Shown in pieces: positions 8,942 to 18,251 of a stretch of 64,000 nt of DNA. The position numbers and the translations under genes are program-made. Each line of letters begins with the position of its first letter. Position 1 is the stretch's first letter. The notes beneath the pieces are model-generated. The model saw nothing but the letters and a program-made list of their open reading frames with translations, was not told the origin of the DNA and searched no databases. The stretch comes from JAQIBY01 sp963676165 (GTDB lineage Bacteria; Bacteroidota; Bacteroidia; Bacteroidales; ML635J-15), in the NCBI GenBank assembly GCA_963676165.1, contig OY781043.1, forward strand, positions 2,790,001-2,854,000, read 5' to 3'.

Positions 8942-9754
8942 TTAATTATTTCCGGTTTCAATTGTATTTTCTTCGTAATTGTATTCAGAACCACGCGCTG
9001 AGTGAGGAATAGAAAAGATTCCTAAAAGTACGATACCTGCCAACACAACAAACCAACGTCTTTCTTTTTTCAAATTTAGGATTAAGGCAGCCAACCAGAA
9101 CACCCCTGCAATTAAGGTTTTATTGTCTGTCAAATCATATCCTACAGGAAAGCCTGTCCACGCCTGACCGAAAGCAAAATACTGCACGATAGGACCAAAA
9201 ATAAATCCGCCTACTGCCAGGAGAGAGAAAGTCCAGATTGACAATTTGCGCAGATTTCCTTTTTTAAACACAGCCATGAGCAGAGTTACCGTACTCAATA
9301 ACATTGCAGCAAACATTGCCAACACATGAGGAATTAATGCCCAAGCAGGCACATCGCCTTTAAATCGGACAATTGCAGGTTCATCTTGTGTTGAATAAAC
9401 AAGTTCATTATCCCGTTTCAACTCCACAAAGTACATCAACTTACCAGCTGCAGGTTGTATTGGAAGAAATGCAATCCATTGATCGTTGTCCTTTTGCATA
9501 GGAATTCTCATGGTTTCAAACTCCCCCGGGTATTTTTTAAACACGACATCCACAGCATCAAAACCTTCGCTAACAGGAATTTCAACCATACAACCATCCC
9601 CAATACTTGCAGAACGAGTTAAGTTAAAAGTATATAATTCAGAACCCATTTCTGTTTTGAAAGATAATGGATAAGTTGGACCTGTTTTACGTTGATAATA
9701 TGAAGCCCCCAATGTAAGCAATACAGCCAATGTCCAGATAAGTCCTTTTTTCAT
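8942..9754 (-). CDS. Conserved membrane protein, function unknown
   Basis: This 270-residue protein has an N-terminal hydrophobic anchor, an extracytoplasmic region of about 120 residues rich in beta-strand patterns (LYTFNLTRS, WIAFLPIQPAAGKLMYFVEL), then four hydrophobic helices between residues 135 and 250. The soluble part looks like an Ig-like or fibronectin-like fold facing the periplasm. It starts 9 bases after the M28 peptidase stop and is likely in the same operon. I do not recognise a named family. Confidence 0.6.
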   Translation of the reverse strand: MKKGLIWTLAVLLTLGASYYQRKTGPTYPLSFKTEMGSELYTFNLTRSASIGDGCMVEIPVSEGFDAVDVVFKKYPGEFETMRIPMQKDNDQWIAFLPIQPAAGKLMYFVELKRDNELVYSTQDEPAIVRFKGDVPAWALIPHVLAMFAAMLLSTVTLLMAVFKKGNLRKLSIWTFSLLAVGGFIFGPIVQYFAFGQAWTGFPVGYDLTDNKTLIAGVFWLAALILNLKKERRWFVVLAGIVLLGIFSIPHSARGSEYNYEENTIETGNN

Positions 9755-9763
9755 AGCAATAAA

Positions 9764-11452
9764 TTAAAATGTAAGTTCAAGTGTTATGGGTTTTTCTTCA
9801 CGCACTAATTCAATTGAAATGGTTTGTCCTTTCTTGAAATGAGAAAGTGTTTCCATGTAATCGTAGATATTCTCAATGTCATATTTATCCACTTTATGGA
9901 TAACATCTCCCTTTTGGATTCCGGCATTGGCAGCTGGTCCACCAGGACGAACACCATCAACTGCTAAACCTTCTTTCACACGACCGGTAACATCTGGCAT
10001 AATTCCCATGGAAACTTTCATGTCTCCATAATGTCTTCCTTTTCCGTTTTGTTTTTGAGCCACAAACTCTAAGCTCAAATCGGGATGCATCAAACTATCA
10101 AGCAAAGAAACTGACAATTCCGCCACCTGCTTCATCCCTTTAAAATTGATTTGATCAATATCATCATCAGGGCGGTGGTAATCGTCATGAAGACCTGAAT
10201 TAAAAAACAAAACAGGAATATTTTCTGAAGCGAAAGATGCTTGATCAGAACCAGCATATCCCCCGCCACTCAGTGCCAAGTCCAATGGTTTATTTTGGAA
10301 CGATTTTAAAATGCTTTCAAACTCTTTTGCTGTTCCAGTACCAGAAATACTCAGCTTATCGTCAATAACACGACCAACCATGTCAAAATTGATCATCGCA
10401 CGGATTTTCTCCAGTGGAACAGGAGTATGTTCAACAAAATATTTTGAGCCGATCAAGCCCTCCTCTTCTGCAGCAAACAGAACAAACAACATATTTTGCT
10501 CGGGTTTATGCTTTGCATAATAATCAGCCAGCATCAAGACCATAGCTGTACCGGATGCATTGTCATCAGCACCATTATGGATTTCATGCAACTCTGGGGA
10601 ACGTGATCCTGAGCCATATCCACCATAACCTAAATGATCGTAATGCGCACCTAACACTACCCATTCATCCGATTTTTCAGCAGCCACATATCCATAAACA
10701 TTGCCTGTCGTGCTATAATTTTCAATAATTTCTACATTTGCATCAACCGTAATATTATCCACTTCCAGACCCTCGTAAGACGCTGGATAAGCATTGTCTG
10801 ACTGAAGTTTATCCACACTCAAGATGCTTGTTTCAGCCAGTTCACGACTTATTTGAAATACTGGGATATCAAGACGCACCATACTTCTGGAATAATAAAA
10901 CGGATAAAACTCATCATCTTTACCCCAATTCCCCAGAGCAACCAAAAGCAAACCTCCTGCACCTAAACGTTCCGCCAAATTAGAAATCTGAATTAACTCA
11001 CGATAAGTTGGAATGCTTCCTTTCTCAAATTTGGAATAGTAGAGTAGCCACTCACCATTAAGAACAGGCTTTTCAGTGTCTCGCAAGTCTTTCAATAAAA
11101 CCACCGAAGCTGACAGATGTTTGTCTGCAGAAAAATTCATCACCTGATAATCATTCTCGCCAATTTGCTTCCCATTGACTTTAAAAAACACTTTGTCAGA
11201 TAAGTCAATTGATGTGAGCATGTCAAATTTCTGCACAAACCCATCTTCAAAAGCTTTCACTCCAGATTTTTCGAATTGCTTGACCATGTATGCATGAGCC
11301 ATGCTATCACCAGGTGTCCCAGGAAATCTACCTTCAAGTTTATCTGAAGCAAGGTATTTCAAGGATTTCTTTGCAACACTTAGTTTCTGAGCATAAGTTA
11401 AACTGACAAAGAATAGCAAAATCAGCAGAATGGAAGTACGAATAATTTTCAT
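9764..11452 (-). CDS. Secreted M28 metallopeptidase with PDZ domain
   Basis: This 562-residue protein has an N-terminal signal peptide ending near SLTYA, an insert like a PA domain, an M28 zinc-peptidase catalytic domain and a C-terminal PDZ domain. The di-zinc ligands are visible in GAHYDHLG, GADDNASG, AAEEEGLIGS, INFDMVGR and HDDYHRP. The PDZ segment contains GGPAANAGIQKGDVI. M28 enzymes are aminopeptidases or carboxypeptidases. The ATG at 11450-11452 is chosen because the signal peptide begins there; the open frame 24 codons further upstream lacks signal character. A membrane protein gene follows after 9 bases. Confidence 0.88.
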   Translation of the reverse strand: MKIIRTSILLILLFFVSLTYAQKLSVAKKSLKYLASDKLEGRFPGTPGDSMAHAYMVKQFEKSGVKAFEDGFVQKFDMLTSIDLSDKVFFKVNGKQIGENDYQVMNFSADKHLSASVVLLKDLRDTEKPVLNGEWLLYYSKFEKGSIPTYRELIQISNLAERLGAGGLLLVALGNWGKDDEFYPFYYSRSMVRLDIPVFQISRELAETSILSVDKLQSDNAYPASYEGLEVDNITVDANVEIIENYSTTGNVYGYVAAEKSDEWVVLGAHYDHLGYGGYGSGSRSPELHEIHNGADDNASGTAMVLMLADYYAKHKPEQNMLFVLFAAEEEGLIGSKYFVEHTPVPLEKIRAMINFDMVGRVIDDKLSISGTGTAKEFESILKSFQNKPLDLALSGGGYAGSDQASFASENIPVLFFNSGLHDDYHRPDDDIDQINFKGMKQVAELSVSLLDSLMHPDLSLEFVAQKQNGKGRHYGDMKVSMGIMPDVTGRVKEGLAVDGVRPGGPAANAGIQKGDVIHKVDKYDIENIYDYMETLSHFKKGQTISIELVREEKPITLELTF

Positions 11453-11663
11453 GACAATTTTTGTTTTAGCAACAATAAAACTAAGAAAAAGTTTTTGAAG
11501 CAAGCAAAAGCATTTGTCTTTCATTCATCAAATTCAGGAAAACATAAAGCGAACAAACAAAGTAGATTTGCCTATTATTTTATTATAATTAACAGACATG
11601 AAGATAAACATAAAATTTTCGTGAAAAATATTTCAAAATGCAGAAAACCGAACTCTCAGCTGG

Positions 11664-12093
11664 ATGGACAGAAATCACACATCCGCGATTCGAATTAGCA
11701 TAGAAATCATCTTTTTTTGGGGGAGGGGAATACTCAAGTTTTTCAGTGGAGTGAGTCCTGCCGAAGGTTTAGCGATTAAATCGATAGACCTTTTAACATT
11801 TGGTTTGTTTTCAGATCAATTGATTATTTACGGATTAGCCAGCGTTGAAACGCTTATCGGCTTAGCCTCCCATATTCAAATGGTTTTTGAAAACAATTCT
11901 GATTGTACTATTTCTACAAATGTTAGAGACTATAACTCCCTTGATTTTATTCCATGAAGAAGCATTCAACAAAATCCCATACGCAATAATACTAGAGAGA
12001 CAATATATTGTCAAGAATTTAGTCATCATTAGCGGAGGGTTTGTGATCAGAGCCAGCCTTTATCGAAGACAAAACCCAAGGATTAACATTTAG
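11664..12093 (+). pseudogene. DoxX-like membrane protein, frameshifted remnant
   Basis: Two overlapping frames together spell a DoxX-type membrane protein. The first frame (to about 11868) gives RISIEIIFFWGRGILKF and FSGVSPAEGLAIKSIDLLTF; the second (from about 11872) gives FKWFLKTILIVLF, LQMLETITPLILF and QYIVKNLVIISGG. Both halves match the expected order of this family and join at ETLIGLA/IFKW, which needs one single-base shift near 11866-11872. Several normally conserved glycines also appear changed. A sequencing error at one base is the alternative; if so, the gene would be intact. Confidence 0.7.
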
Positions 12094-12205
12094 TTAACAG
12101 ACTATCTATCTGCATTTTAATACAGATTTAACATTCGACAAAAATTTTAACAAACATTTAGATTTGTTTGGCTGAACCTTAACAAACCGAACCTGTTTAC
12201 CACGG

Positions 12206-12213
12206 TATATTTG
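12206..12213 (+). promoter_or_regulatory. Putative -7 element of the small secreted protein
   Basis: TATATTTG matches TAnnTTTG exactly and lies 39 bases before the ATG at 12253. No -33 TTTG is seen at the expected spacing. Confidence 0.5.
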
Positions 12214-12252
12214 TAAAAGAATTAATCACTAAAAAACAAAAGGGAATATATT

Positions 12253-12585
12253 ATGAAAAAACTAGTCGCAATCATAGCAATTATTTCAGCATTTGGATTT
12301 ACAAATCTCCAAGCGAAAGAACTTGAAAAATCAAGCAGCAACGAAATGAATCAGATGGAGCTAAACATTTTACCATATGGAAAAACTGATTTTGTTCCAA
12401 TGACAGCAATTTATCAAAGTGGAGAATACACAGTTTATCGTGTTGAATCTGACTTTGTAAATACAATACCATCCTGTCAACCAGTAGGTAAGAACTACCA
12501 CTACTTTGTTTACCAAAATGGTGAATTTATGATGACAGTGAATGAATGCAACAAAAACAATGTCTTTTCTTATTTGTCAAAGTAA
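12253..12585 (+). CDS. Small secreted protein, unknown function
   Basis: This 110-residue protein has a clear signal peptide (hydrophobic core IAIISAFGF, cleavage near LQA). The mature part of about 90 residues is rich in aromatic and strand-forming residues and carries two cysteines (PSCQPVG and VNECNKN) that could form a disulfide. It has its own promoter element and a strong terminator, so it is probably a single-gene unit. No family is recognised. Confidence 0.7.
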   Translation: MKKLVAIIAIISAFGFTNLQAKELEKSSSNEMNQMELNILPYGKTDFVPMTAIYQSGEYTVYRVESDFVNTIPSCQPVGKNYHYFVYQNGEFMMTVNECNKNNVFSYLSK

Positions 12586-12608
12586 ACCCTTCATAGTTAT
12601 AGCACAAA

Positions 12609-12645
12609 GAAAAGCTACTTCCGAAATTATGGAAGTAGCTTTTTT
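12609..12645 (+). terminator. Bidirectional intrinsic terminator
   Basis: The arms AAAAGCTACTTCC (12610-12622) and GGAAGTAGCTTTT (12631-12643) pair perfectly over 13 bp and are followed by more T. It serves the small secreted protein and could also act on the convergent AIM24-like gene. Confidence 0.9.
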
Positions 12646-12675
12646 CATATCTTCTTTCTAAGATTGTACTTGAAT

Positions 12676-13455
12676 TTATTGCTCTAATAAACCACCCAGA
12701 ACAGAGCGGGAACCTTTATTTTGATTTCCACTTACCGGACTCAGTTCTTTGATCAACTTTTTGATTGGCATAGATTGCAACCAAACTTTTCCTGTCCCTT
12801 TGAGTGTAGCAAGGAAAAGACCTTCACCACCAAAGACCATAGATTTCAAATTACCTGCACGTTCAACAGAAAAATCAATGGTATCTTCAAAAGCAACAAC
12901 ACAACCAGTATCTACACGAAGTGTTTCGTTGTTTAATTCACGCTCTATCAATGTTCCTCCGGCATGAATAAATGCCATTCCATCACCTTCTAGCTTCTGA
13001 AGAATAAAACCTTCACCACCAACAAGCCCAGAACCTAAACGTTTATTTAAAGTTACAGACATCTTTGTTCCTTTCGCAGCGCACAAAAAGGCATCGCGTT
13101 GAGTTACTAAATGAGAATTCAAATTCCCCAAAGAAATTGGAACAATTGTACCTGGATATGGTGCAGCAAAAGCGACATGAGATTTACCCGTTCCTCTATG
13201 TGTAAAGTGAGTTAAGAATAAAGATTCACCTGTAAGCATTCTGCCACCTGCCTTTAGCAGTTTTTTAAACATTCCTTGCTTAGGATCTGAACCGTCACCC
13301 ATTTTGGTTTGAAAATCAATGCCATCTTCCATATATAGCATTGCGCCAGCTTCGGCAATAACAGTTTCATCAGGATCTAACTCAATTTCAACAAGTTGAA
13401 TATCATGACCCATTACTTTGTAATCAATTTCGTGTGATTGCATATTAAATGTCAT
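12676..13455 (-). CDS. AIM24/TIGR00266-family protein
   Basis: This 259-residue protein matches the TIGR00266 family, related to mitochondrial AIM24, whose fold resembles the trp RNA-binding attenuation protein. Family-like segments are VEIELDPDETVIAEAGAMLYM near the N-terminus, GESLFLTHFTH, and GEGFILQKLEGDG in the centre. It has no signal peptide and is glycine-rich with repeated strands. Function in bacteria is unknown. A TATCTTTG element lies just upstream on the same strand. Confidence 0.85.
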   Translation of the reverse strand: MTFNMQSHEIDYKVMGHDIQLVEIELDPDETVIAEAGAMLYMEDGIDFQTKMGDGSDPKQGMFKKLLKAGGRMLTGESLFLTHFTHRGTGKSHVAFAAPYPGTIVPISLGNLNSHLVTQRDAFLCAAKGTKMSVTLNKRLGSGLVGGEGFILQKLEGDGMAFIHAGGTLIERELNNETLRVDTGCVVAFEDTIDFSVERAGNLKSMVFGGEGLFLATLKGTGKVWLQSMPIKKLIKELSPVSGNQNKGSRSVLGGLLEQ

Positions 13456-13472
13456 TTGGTTTTAGTACTCTA

Positions 13473-13480
13473 CAAAGATA
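13473..13480 (-). promoter_or_regulatory. -7 element of the AIM24-like gene
   Basis: The minus strand reads TATCTTTG, an exact TAnnTTTG match, 17 bases before the ATG at 13455. Confidence 0.5.
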
Positions 13481-13585
13481 TAAGATTATTCAAATTTTAA
13501 AAGCGGAAAGCTTGTCAAAGCATGTAAAATCTTTGTTAATTCGAATAGTCATCTAATCAACAAATAAAAATGACACCTTCCTCAA

Positions 13586-15865
13586 TTATCGATATTTAGG
13601 CAAAACAGAGTAGTAAACATAATTTGCCAACTCCTCCCCTTCAGAAATGAGTGTCATCTCCAATTTCCAATCTTTCATTTCCATAAGCTCGGCAGGCACA
13701 TCAAGATAAAAATCAAAACGATACATGTAAGGCTTTGTAATCATTTTTTTGCGTTCTGATTGCACTGTGTTACCCTCATCATCTTGAAAAATCAAGACTA
13801 ATTCCACTTGCTTTCTTTCTGGGGAATCAGAAACAAAAAAACAATTCACTCCAAAACCTTCACCAACTGCATAAAGCATAAAAGGAGCATAAGCATCACG
13901 AGCAGCATAATGTAAAGCTTTCCACTCGCCAAAATAATCGATGGAGCTCCATGAAATAGCAGGCCAACAATCATTTAGTTGCCAATACAAACTTCCTGAA
14001 CACCTTTCTTGGGTGCGAAACCAACGAATAGCTTCCCCAATTCCGTATGCTTGCAATGTTTGCGACATTTCTGCGAATTTCTGGGGATCTTCAAATTCGC
14101 CAAAATAACGCTGCATATATTCTCGTATTAATCGATCTCCAAAAGGATGTCTTTGATGCGCTTTCATAATTTCAGATTCAATTTCAACGGGTTCTCCTTG
14201 ATGAAATTTGTCCAAACTTGCTTTCGTCGGCAAAGCTTGAAATCCGAATTCAGACATAAAGCGTCCAGTATGCTCACGATACGATTCAAAGGGCTCTTCT
14301 CCCCACCAGACACCCCAATAATGGTTATCGCCTTCAGTAAAACTCTCTTCATGCCCCCAACCCCAAACAGGAGAAGAAGACAGATAATCCGTTTCCACAC
14401 CAGATTCTATCAGCATTTTCGGGATCATTTCATTGAAAAGATAGGAATTTTGATCCCAAATTTGCGCAGAGTCCTCTAGAGACCAATGAAAGACTGATTG
14501 CCAGCCCCAATCAAACCATGCATTTTTCACTTCGTTATTACCACACCACAAAGCAATCGAGGCATGTCCTCTCAGTCTGTCAATTTGCTGCTCCACTTCA
14601 ACTTTCACATTGTCAAGAAAGGCAGAATCTCCAGGATACAAGGCACATGCAAACATAAAATCTTGCCACACCATTAATCCCAATGAATCGCACAAATCAT
14701 AAAACCTGTCATCTTCATAAATCCCACCTCCCCAAATCCTTAACATATTAAAGTTGGCATCAACACAGGATTGAAGTAGCTTTTCATGATCAGAATAAAC
14801 TAAAAAAGCATCTTGAGGAACGTAATTTGCACCTTTGGCAAACACAGGAATTCCATTAACAACAAACTCAAAACTCTCACCAATACTATCTTTTTCACGC
14901 CTCAAATCAATAGTTCTCACACCAAACTTTATTGTCTCAGCATATTCAGCATTATTTGATTTCAGTTTTACCAAGGCATCATACAAAAACGGATTTCCCA
15001 TTCCGTTAGGAAACCACAAATCGGGATCTTGAATTTGAAAAGGGATATGAACAACTTGTTCTCCCGCGAGCAAATCAACAGTCTGTGAATTAAAAGCAAA
15101 CCCTTCTGAAAGCAAATCCATCTCAATTTGACACGGATTTTCAACATTAAATTTTGCAACTAGCACCATATCAGCGTAGCTATCAGCTAAATCAACAGTC
15201 TCAACCCAAATTTTCACTGGTCGAAAATCGTCGTAGGCTTCTATCCTCACCTCTCGCCAAATACCAAGCGAAGGAGTTTCAGGAGCCCAATCCCAACCAA
15301 ACTGAAATGATGCTTTTCTCATGTGAGCAAAGTCTTCAGGTAGTACTAAAGGGCTGTTTACAACCAAAGAATCCAACACATGAAGAGGAGCTTTTAGTTT
15401 AACTTCTAAAAGATTATCTTTTGGTTGCAATTGTTCAATAGCAAAGCGATATTGTCTGTGCATATTCTCAGTTTTGCCTAATAACTTCCCATTCAAATAC
15501 ACGTCGGAATATGTGTCTATCCCATCAAAAACAAGCTCTTGATGCAAATAATTGAGATTCGGATCATCAAAGCGGCAAGTATATACAACACTTTCCCTTC
15601 CAGTTTCCAAGCGAGTTACATTATCCAATTTATATGGGTGCTCTATGAGGTTGTTTTGATATAAATCCATGATATAATTTCCCGGCACACTAGCAAGCAA
15701 GGCTTCATTCATGCTATCTGACTGAAACGACCAGTTTTCAGTCAGAGGAATTGTTTCAATCAATGATTTTTCCGAATCAGAACAGGAAAAAAGCAGTAAA
15801 CTGAAGGTGAAAAGTCCTATCAAAATACTATTTTTAAGGAAAATTTTTGTTCTATGAGAAAACAT
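13586..15865 (-). CDS. GH2-family beta-mannosidase-like lipoprotein
   Basis: This 759-residue enzyme has a lipoprotein signal (LLLFSC, Cys28), then the GH2 order of sugar-binding, Ig-like and TIM-barrel domains. The acid/base glutamate is in WCGNNE (Glu445) and the nucleophile in FMSEFGFQ (Glu539). RIWGGGIYEDDRFYDLCD and QFGWDWAP are typical of beta-mannosidases rather than beta-galactosidases. It probably removes mannose residues from glycans at the cell surface or in the periplasm. It is divergent from a GH20 lipoprotein gene and their start codons overlap by 12 bp, so the two may be used together on N-glycan-like or chitobiose-containing substrates (inference). Confidence 0.88.
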   Translation of the reverse strand: MFSHRTKIFLKNSILIGLFTFSLLLFSCSDSEKSLIETIPLTENWSFQSDSMNEALLASVPGNYIMDLYQNNLIEHPYKLDNVTRLETGRESVVYTCRFDDPNLNYLHQELVFDGIDTYSDVYLNGKLLGKTENMHRQYRFAIEQLQPKDNLLEVKLKAPLHVLDSLVVNSPLVLPEDFAHMRKASFQFGWDWAPETPSLGIWREVRIEAYDDFRPVKIWVETVDLADSYADMVLVAKFNVENPCQIEMDLLSEGFAFNSQTVDLLAGEQVVHIPFQIQDPDLWFPNGMGNPFLYDALVKLKSNNAEYAETIKFGVRTIDLRREKDSIGESFEFVVNGIPVFAKGANYVPQDAFLVYSDHEKLLQSCVDANFNMLRIWGGGIYEDDRFYDLCDSLGLMVWQDFMFACALYPGDSAFLDNVKVEVEQQIDRLRGHASIALWCGNNEVKNAWFDWGWQSVFHWSLEDSAQIWDQNSYLFNEMIPKMLIESGVETDYLSSSPVWGWGHEESFTEGDNHYWGVWWGEEPFESYREHTGRFMSEFGFQALPTKASLDKFHQGEPVEIESEIMKAHQRHPFGDRLIREYMQRYFGEFEDPQKFAEMSQTLQAYGIGEAIRWFRTQERCSGSLYWQLNDCWPAISWSSIDYFGEWKALHYAARDAYAPFMLYAVGEGFGVNCFFVSDSPERKQVELVLIFQDDEGNTVQSERKKMITKPYMYRFDFYLDVPAELMEMKDWKLEMTLISEGEELANYVYYSVLPKYR

Positions 15866-17452
15866 GTTTCAATTCTAATTTTAGTTAGCACCTTGATTTT
15901 CTGCGCCTGCACGCAAAATCCAGAACCTGCAAAAGCTCTAAAAATCCTACCTCAACCTCTTGAGATGCATGCCCAAGAAGGACGCTTCAAAATCTCGAGT
16001 GAAAATACAAAAATATTTACGGATCAATGGGAAGAAAGTTATAAACAAGCAATTTCTCTCATGAATAATTACTGGCCGCAGCCTTTAAAAGTTATCACAT
16101 CAGAAAAAAAAGCAAATATATTTATCCGTCACGACACCAACTTAAATGCGGAAGCTTACACATTAGAAATAACACCAAAAGCAATTCGCATTTCATGTGC
16201 TGACAGCTCTGGAGCATACTATGCAGCACAGACTTTACAGCAAATTGTTTTGCAAGCTGACAATGTTGATGGTGACTTTTTACTGCCTTGTGTCAACATC
16301 AAAGATTCACCACGATTTGCATACAGAGGGATGCATTTAGATGTATGTCGCCATTTTTTTACAGTTGAAGAAGTCAAACAATACATTGATATTTTAGGGG
16401 CACATAAATTTAATCGATTCCATTGGCACTTAACAGAAGATCAAGGTTGGAGAATAGAAATTAAAAAATATCCAGAACTTACTGAGATAGGCTCATACCG
16501 CCCGGAAACAGTGATTGGTAAAAATACTAGTGAGTATGATGGCACACCACATGAAGGATATTACACACAAGCTGAAATCCGAAAAATCGTAGCTTATGCA
16601 CACAACAACTGTATTGAAGTGATTCCTGAAATTGAGATGCCGGGACATTCTCTTGCAGCACTTGCAGCATATCCTGAACTTGGATGTACAGGAGGACCAT
16701 ACGAAGTAGCAACAACATGGGGAGTTTTTGATGATGTATATTGCGCAGGGAATGATAAAACCATGGCTTTCATGAAAGAGGTTTTGGACGAAGTTGTTGA
16801 ATTATTTCCAGGTGAATATATCCACATTGGAGGAGATGAATGCCCCAAAGCTCAATGGGAAGTTTGTCCTCGTTGTCAAAGACGAATAAAAACACATAAT
16901 CTTGCTGACGAACATGAGCTACAATCTTGGTTTATTCAAGAAATAGAACATTATTTGAACGATAAAGGCAAACGCATTATCGGATGGGACGAAATTCTTG
17001 AAGGTGGACTCGCAGAAAATGCAACTGTTATGTCTTGGAGAGGTGAAAACGGAGGCATTGAAGCTGCCGAAAGCGGTCACGATGTAATTATGAGTCCGAA
17101 TAACGATTGCTATTTTGACCATTATCAGGCTGAACCAATAGAAAATGAGCCTTTTGCAATTGGCGGAATGACAACTGTTGAAGATGTTTACAATTACGAA
17201 CCTATCCCAACGGAATTGAATGAAATCCACCAAAAACATATACTTGGAGCTCAAGCCAACTTATGGACAGAATATATTGCAACGAAGGAACACCTTCAAT
17301 ATATGATGTTACCAAGAGCAACAGCCTTATCTGAAGTCCTTTGGACAACAAAAGAAAATAAAGACTTTGAGAGATTTCGCACAAATATTGGGGCAATGAA
17401 AACCATGTACGAAAAAAATGGATGGAATTACGCCAAACATATATTCGAATAA
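15854..17452 (+). CDS. GH20 beta-N-acetylhexosaminidase lipoprotein
   Basis: This 532-residue enzyme has a short signal with Cys19 as probable lipid anchor (IFCAC). A GH20b N-terminal domain is followed by the catalytic barrel from about residue 155: AYRGMHLDVCRHF, FHWHLTEDQGWRIE, and the catalytic Asp-Glu pair in HIGGDECP (Asp328, Glu329). This family cleaves terminal GlcNAc or GalNAc by substrate-assisted catalysis. Its start lies inside the first codons of the divergent GH2 gene. A RAYT-like gene follows 18 bases after its stop. Confidence 0.93.
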   Translation: MRKHVSILILVSTLIFCACTQNPEPAKALKILPQPLEMHAQEGRFKISSENTKIFTDQWEESYKQAISLMNNYWPQPLKVITSEKKANIFIRHDTNLNAEAYTLEITPKAIRISCADSSGAYYAAQTLQQIVLQADNVDGDFLLPCVNIKDSPRFAYRGMHLDVCRHFFTVEEVKQYIDILGAHKFNRFHWHLTEDQGWRIEIKKYPELTEIGSYRPETVIGKNTSEYDGTPHEGYYTQAEIRKIVAYAHNNCIEVIPEIEMPGHSLAALAAYPELGCTGGPYEVATTWGVFDDVYCAGNDKTMAFMKEVLDEVVELFPGEYIHIGGDECPKAQWEVCPRCQRRIKTHNLADEHELQSWFIQEIEHYLNDKGKRIIGWDEILEGGLAENATVMSWRGENGGIEAAESGHDVIMSPNNDCYFDHYQAEPIENEPFAIGGMTTVEDVYNYEPIPTELNEIHQKHILGAQANLWTEYIATKEHLQYMMLPRATALSEVLWTTKENKDFERFRTNIGAMKTMYEKNGWNYAKHIFE

Positions 17453-17470
17453 TACCAACCAAGCTTAAAC

Positions 17471-18061
17471 ATGACCAAACTCTTCAAAGGGAAATACCGC
17501 ACAGACACAATGCGCAAACAATACTGGAATTATGCATGGCGTGGTAAATATTTTATCACTCTTGTAATTAAAGACAGAAAATGCTTGTTTGGAGAAATTA
17601 TCAATGGAAAAATGCATCTCTCAGAATTGGGAAATATTGCAAAAGAAGAATGGGAAAATACACCATCTATTCGACCTGACATGAACCTTCGCCTATATGA
17701 ATTTCAAGTAATGCCTGACCATTTCCATGCAATCATTGAAATACGAAAAAATCCATACAATCTCTTAATCAATGAGATATCATTTTCAAAACCAATGGTA
17801 AACTCGAAAGACAAACATGGATTCTCTTTGGATATATGGAAGTTATCACTCAATCCAAAAGGTGAATTTGGACCTCAAAAGAAAAATCTATCCTCCATTA
17901 TTCGAGGATACAAATCTGCAGTAACAATGGGCTGCAGAGAAATAAATCCAAGCTTTGCATGGCAAAGCGGATATCATGAAGAATTAATTCCGAACGACGA
18001 ATCATTGGAAAAAATCCGCTGGTACATTCGTCATAATCCAAAAAATTGGAAAAAACAGTGA
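17471..18061 (+). CDS. REP-associated tyrosine transposase-like protein (Y1/HUH)
   Basis: This 196-residue protein belongs to the Y1 transposase superfamily in its RAYT branch. The HUH metal motif is in MPDHFHAIIEI, and the C-terminal WQSGYHEELI with YIRHNPKNW carries the candidate catalytic tyrosine. RYFIT-like and LGNIAKEEW-like segments also fit. RAYTs are single-copy genes associated with palindromic REP sequences rather than ordinary insertion sequences. Small hairpins follow immediately downstream at 18062-18162. No terminal repeats are seen. Confidence 0.85.
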   Translation: MTKLFKGKYRTDTMRKQYWNYAWRGKYFITLVIKDRKCLFGEIINGKMHLSELGNIAKEEWENTPSIRPDMNLRLYEFQVMPDHFHAIIEIRKNPYNLLINEISFSKPMVNSKDKHGFSLDIWKLSLNPKGEFGPQKKNLSSIIRGYKSAVTMGCREINPSFAWQSGYHEELIPNDESLEKIRWYIRHNPKNWKKQ

Positions 18062-18162
18062 GACTTTTCTCCTAAAAGTCGCTAAGCTCTGTCTCTCTTT
18101 TCTTACTAGGAAAAGTCAGGGCTGTCGGGATTTCCTGCCAGAAGACACCAGACATGGCGTCT
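18062..18162. repeat. Cluster of small hairpins downstream of the RAYT gene
   Basis: Three short inverted repeats lie here: GACTTTT with AAAAGTC (18062-18080), CTTTTC with GAAAAG near 18098-18115, and an imperfect AGACxCCA with TGGxGTCT around GACA (18143-18162). The first abuts the stop codon. RAYT proteins act on REP hairpins, so these are candidate substrates or a terminator; no further copies were found in the window. Confidence 0.45.
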
Positions 18163-18244
18163 AAAAAGCAAAAGGAAGTAATGAGAATCGAGTCAGTGCC
18201 AAATTTGATGTCAAGATTTCAAGATTAAATTACATAGAGTACAT

Positions 18245-18251
18245 TATTTTA
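18245..18251. repeat. Target-site duplication of the IS982 element (left copy)
   Basis: TATTTTA directly precedes the left terminal repeat and recurs at 19281-19287 directly after the right one. Confidence 0.85.

Noticed and set aside
9764..11524. Extended M28 peptidase frame from 11524
   Set aside because: The signal peptide begins at the ATG at 11452, and the upstream codons have no signal character.
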